The notes under the pieces were generated by a model that did no database searches, was not told the origin of the DNA, and saw nothing but the letters and a program-made list of their open reading frames with translations. The translations under genes were made by a program, and so were the position numbers. Below are positions 62,749-64,000 of a stretch of DNA of 64,000 nt, one piece after another. The first letter of the stretch is position 1; each line of letters opens with the position of its first letter. Source of the stretch: Alphaproteobacteria bacterium HGW-Alphaproteobacteria-7 (GTDB lineage: Bacteria > Pseudomonadota > Alphaproteobacteria > Sphingomonadales > Sphingomonadaceae); the NCBI GenBank assembly GCA_002842735.1, contig PHEB01000009.1, positions 27,678 through 91,677 on the forward strand, read 5' to 3'.

Positions 62749-64000
62749 CTAAGCCTGCTCCAGCGCTTCAACCACCGTGCCCGCAACTATCCACGCCTGT
62801 TCGGCTGCGGCCAGCGCATCCGTGGCCTTGGCGCGCGCCGTCAGCAGGTCTTGCAGCTTTGCCCCGGCCTGCCCCTGCGCAGCGCTGCTCGCGGCCACAA
62901 TCTGCGCGTCGAGCCGATCGACCTCGGCAGACGCGCGGGCCAGCACATTGTCGGCCTTTTCCAGCTGCGATTGGGCATAGCGAGCCTCGGCCATGGTCTT
63001 CGGCGCGCCCGGTTTACTGCCTGCGCTGTTGCCTTTGACCCCCTCACCCTTCGGCTTCCGGCCAAGGATAAAGTCGATGTAATCATCCATGCTGCCCGCA
63101 TATTCGCGCGCGGTTCCGCCATCGACCAGCACCAGCCGGTCGGCGGTCAGTTCGACCATGTGGCGATCATGGCTGATCAGGATCACCGCCCCGGTATAGG
63201 CGTTGAGCGCCTGCACCAGCGCCTCACGCGCGTCGACATCCAAGTGGTTGGTCGGCTCGTCAAGGATGAGCAGATGCGGCGCGTCGCGCGTGATCAGCGC
63301 CAGCGCGAGCCGCGCGCGCTCCCCGCCCGAAAGCTTTTCGACCCGCGTCTGCGCCTTTGCGCCCGAAAAGCCGAAGCGGCCCAGTTGCGCGCGCACCGCG
63401 CCGGGCGATTGCCCCTCCATCGCGCGGGTCATCAGATCGAGCGGAGTGTCCTCTCCCGCCAGTTCTTCGACCTGATACTGGGTGAAATACCCGACCTTGA
63501 GCTTGCCCGGCGCATTGACCGCGCCTTCTGCCGGGGCGAGCTGCGAGGCCAATAGCCGCGCCAGCGTGGTCTTGCCATTGCCGTTGCGGCCCAATAGCGC
63601 GATGCGGTCATCGGCCTCGATCCAGAAATTCAGCCGCTTGAGGATCGGCGGAGCTTCGCCGTATCCCACCGCCGCCTGTTCCAGCGTGATCATCGGTGAT
63701 CGCATCTCTGACGGATCGGGGAAATCGAAACTCAGCGTCGGGTCTTCCATCAGCGCCGCGATCGGCTGCATTTTGGCGAGCATCTTGGCGCGCGATTGCG
63801 CCTGCTTGGCGGTGGAGGCGCGCGCTGAGTTGCGGGCGACGTAATCCTGAAGGCGCGCACGCTGCGCATCCTGCGACGCCTTGGCCGAGGCCATCTGCGC
63901 GGCGCGTTCGGCGCGCTGTTTTTCAAATGCGTCATACCCGCCGGGATACAGCGTCAACTGCCCGCCTTGCAGGTGCAGGATGTGATCGACCACCTTGTTG
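62749..64000 (-). CDS. ABC-F family ATPase, C-terminal half (5' end outside window)
   Basis: About 416 residues are visible. Entering from the window edge is the end of the first ABC domain (VVDHILHLQGGQLTLYPGGYDAFEKQR), then the linker arm, then the second ABC domain. That domain has Walker A LLGRNGNGKTTL, signature LSGGERARLALAL and Walker B LLILDEPTNHLDVD. A C-terminal coiled-coil region (about the last 90 residues, QLEKADNVLARASAEVDRL) resembles that of Uup-type proteins. ABC-F proteins work on ribosomes or in DNA or antibiotic protection; the exact subfamily cannot be fixed from half a protein. Confidence 0.92.
   Translation of the reverse strand, partial: NKVVDHILHLQGGQLTLYPGGYDAFEKQRAERAAQMASAKASQDAQRARLQDYVARNSARASTAKQAQSRAKMLAKMQPIAALMEDPTLSFDFPDPSEMRSPMITLEQAAVGYGEAPPILKRLNFWIEADDRIALLGRNGNGKTTLARLLASQLAPAEGAVNAPGKLKVGYFTQYQVEELAGEDTPLDLMTRAMEGQSPGAVRAQLGRFGFSGAKAQTRVEKLSGGERARLALALITRDAPHLLILDEPTNHLDVDAREALVQALNAYTGAVILISHDRHMVELTADRLVLVDGGTAREYAGSMDDYIDFILGRKPKGEGVKGNSAGSKPGAPKTMAEARYAQSQLEKADNVLARASAEVDRLDAQIVAASSAAQGQAGAKLQDLLTARAKATDALAAAEQAWIVAGTVVEALEQA

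Overview
The window is a 64 kb piece of a high-GC alphaproteobacterial chromosome. It most likely comes from the order Sphingomonadales, family Erythrobacteraceae (Erythrobacter or Porphyrobacter type). The grounds are the complete division and cell-wall gene order, the alphaproteobacterial-type SerC and HisZ, the cysI gene flanked by DUF2849 and DUF934 genes, an exact GTTC-N7-GTTC SOS box, and dispersed short palindromes of a kind I associate with this group. No 16S gene is present, so this placement is an inference. I see no prophage, insertion sequence, CRISPR array, toxin-antitoxin pair or biosynthetic cluster; this is core chromosome.

Region 1 (1-18.3 kb, + strand) is the dcw cluster: ftsI (partial), murE, murF, mraY, murD, ftsW, murG, murC, murB, ddl, ftsQ, ftsA, ftsZ. 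Most junctions overlap by 1-4 bases (TGATG, ATGA, GTGA, TAATG). The cluster builds UDP-MurNAc-pentapeptide, lipid I and lipid II, and then the divisome. A TPR/SPOR-domain protein follows ftsZ.

Region 2 (18.3-28.1 kb, + strand) holds a YbjN-family protein, proC, a Bax-inhibitor-1 membrane protein, a proline-rich lipoprotein, tRNA-Ala(CGC), a cobalamin riboswitch in front of a BtuB-type TonB receptor, obgE, proB, an SDR-family protein and a small lipoprotein.

Region 3 (28.1-35.3 kb, - strand) is a tightly packed sulfur-assimilation run, in transcription order sseA, metC, mscS-like, cobA, DUF2849, cysI-like, DUF934, cysH. It carries a 27-codon palindromic element in frame inside the sulfite reductase gene.

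Region 4 (35.3-42.7 kb) contains queF, a PAS-GGDEF-EAL-PilZ protein, tRNA-Thr(TGT), a DUF429-like protein, rarA, a PadR regulator with a perfect palindrome upstream, and a glycosyltransferase.

Region 5 (42.7-49.0 kb, + strand) is serC (with a structured leader that can hide its ribosome binding site), serA, hisZ, purA and an L,D-transpeptidase. Region 6 (49.0-55.7 kb) contains a DUF6768-like membrane protein with an ECF sigma factor, a divergent winged-helix regulator behind an SOS box, a precorrin-2 dehydrogenase with a truncated methyltransferase tail, lysA, a small lipoprotein and argH. A TlpA-type thioredoxin diverges from argH, and the two start codons share one CATG. tRNA-Gln(TTG) follows.

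Region 7 (55.7-64 kb) contains a YghU-type GST, glutamine-dependent NAD synthase, an EamA transporter, a perfect parS site, a DoxX/azoreductase/pirin run divergent from a LysR regulator, and the C-terminal half of an ABC-F ATPase.

The most striking non-genic layer is at least five families of short repeats. They are placed between operon genes, directly upstream of start codons and, in two cases, inside coding sequence. No single new multi-gene system stands out. The best leads are the in-frame palindrome in cysI, the SOS-box regulator next to the sigma/DUF6768 pair, the serC leader and the paired-palindrome family.
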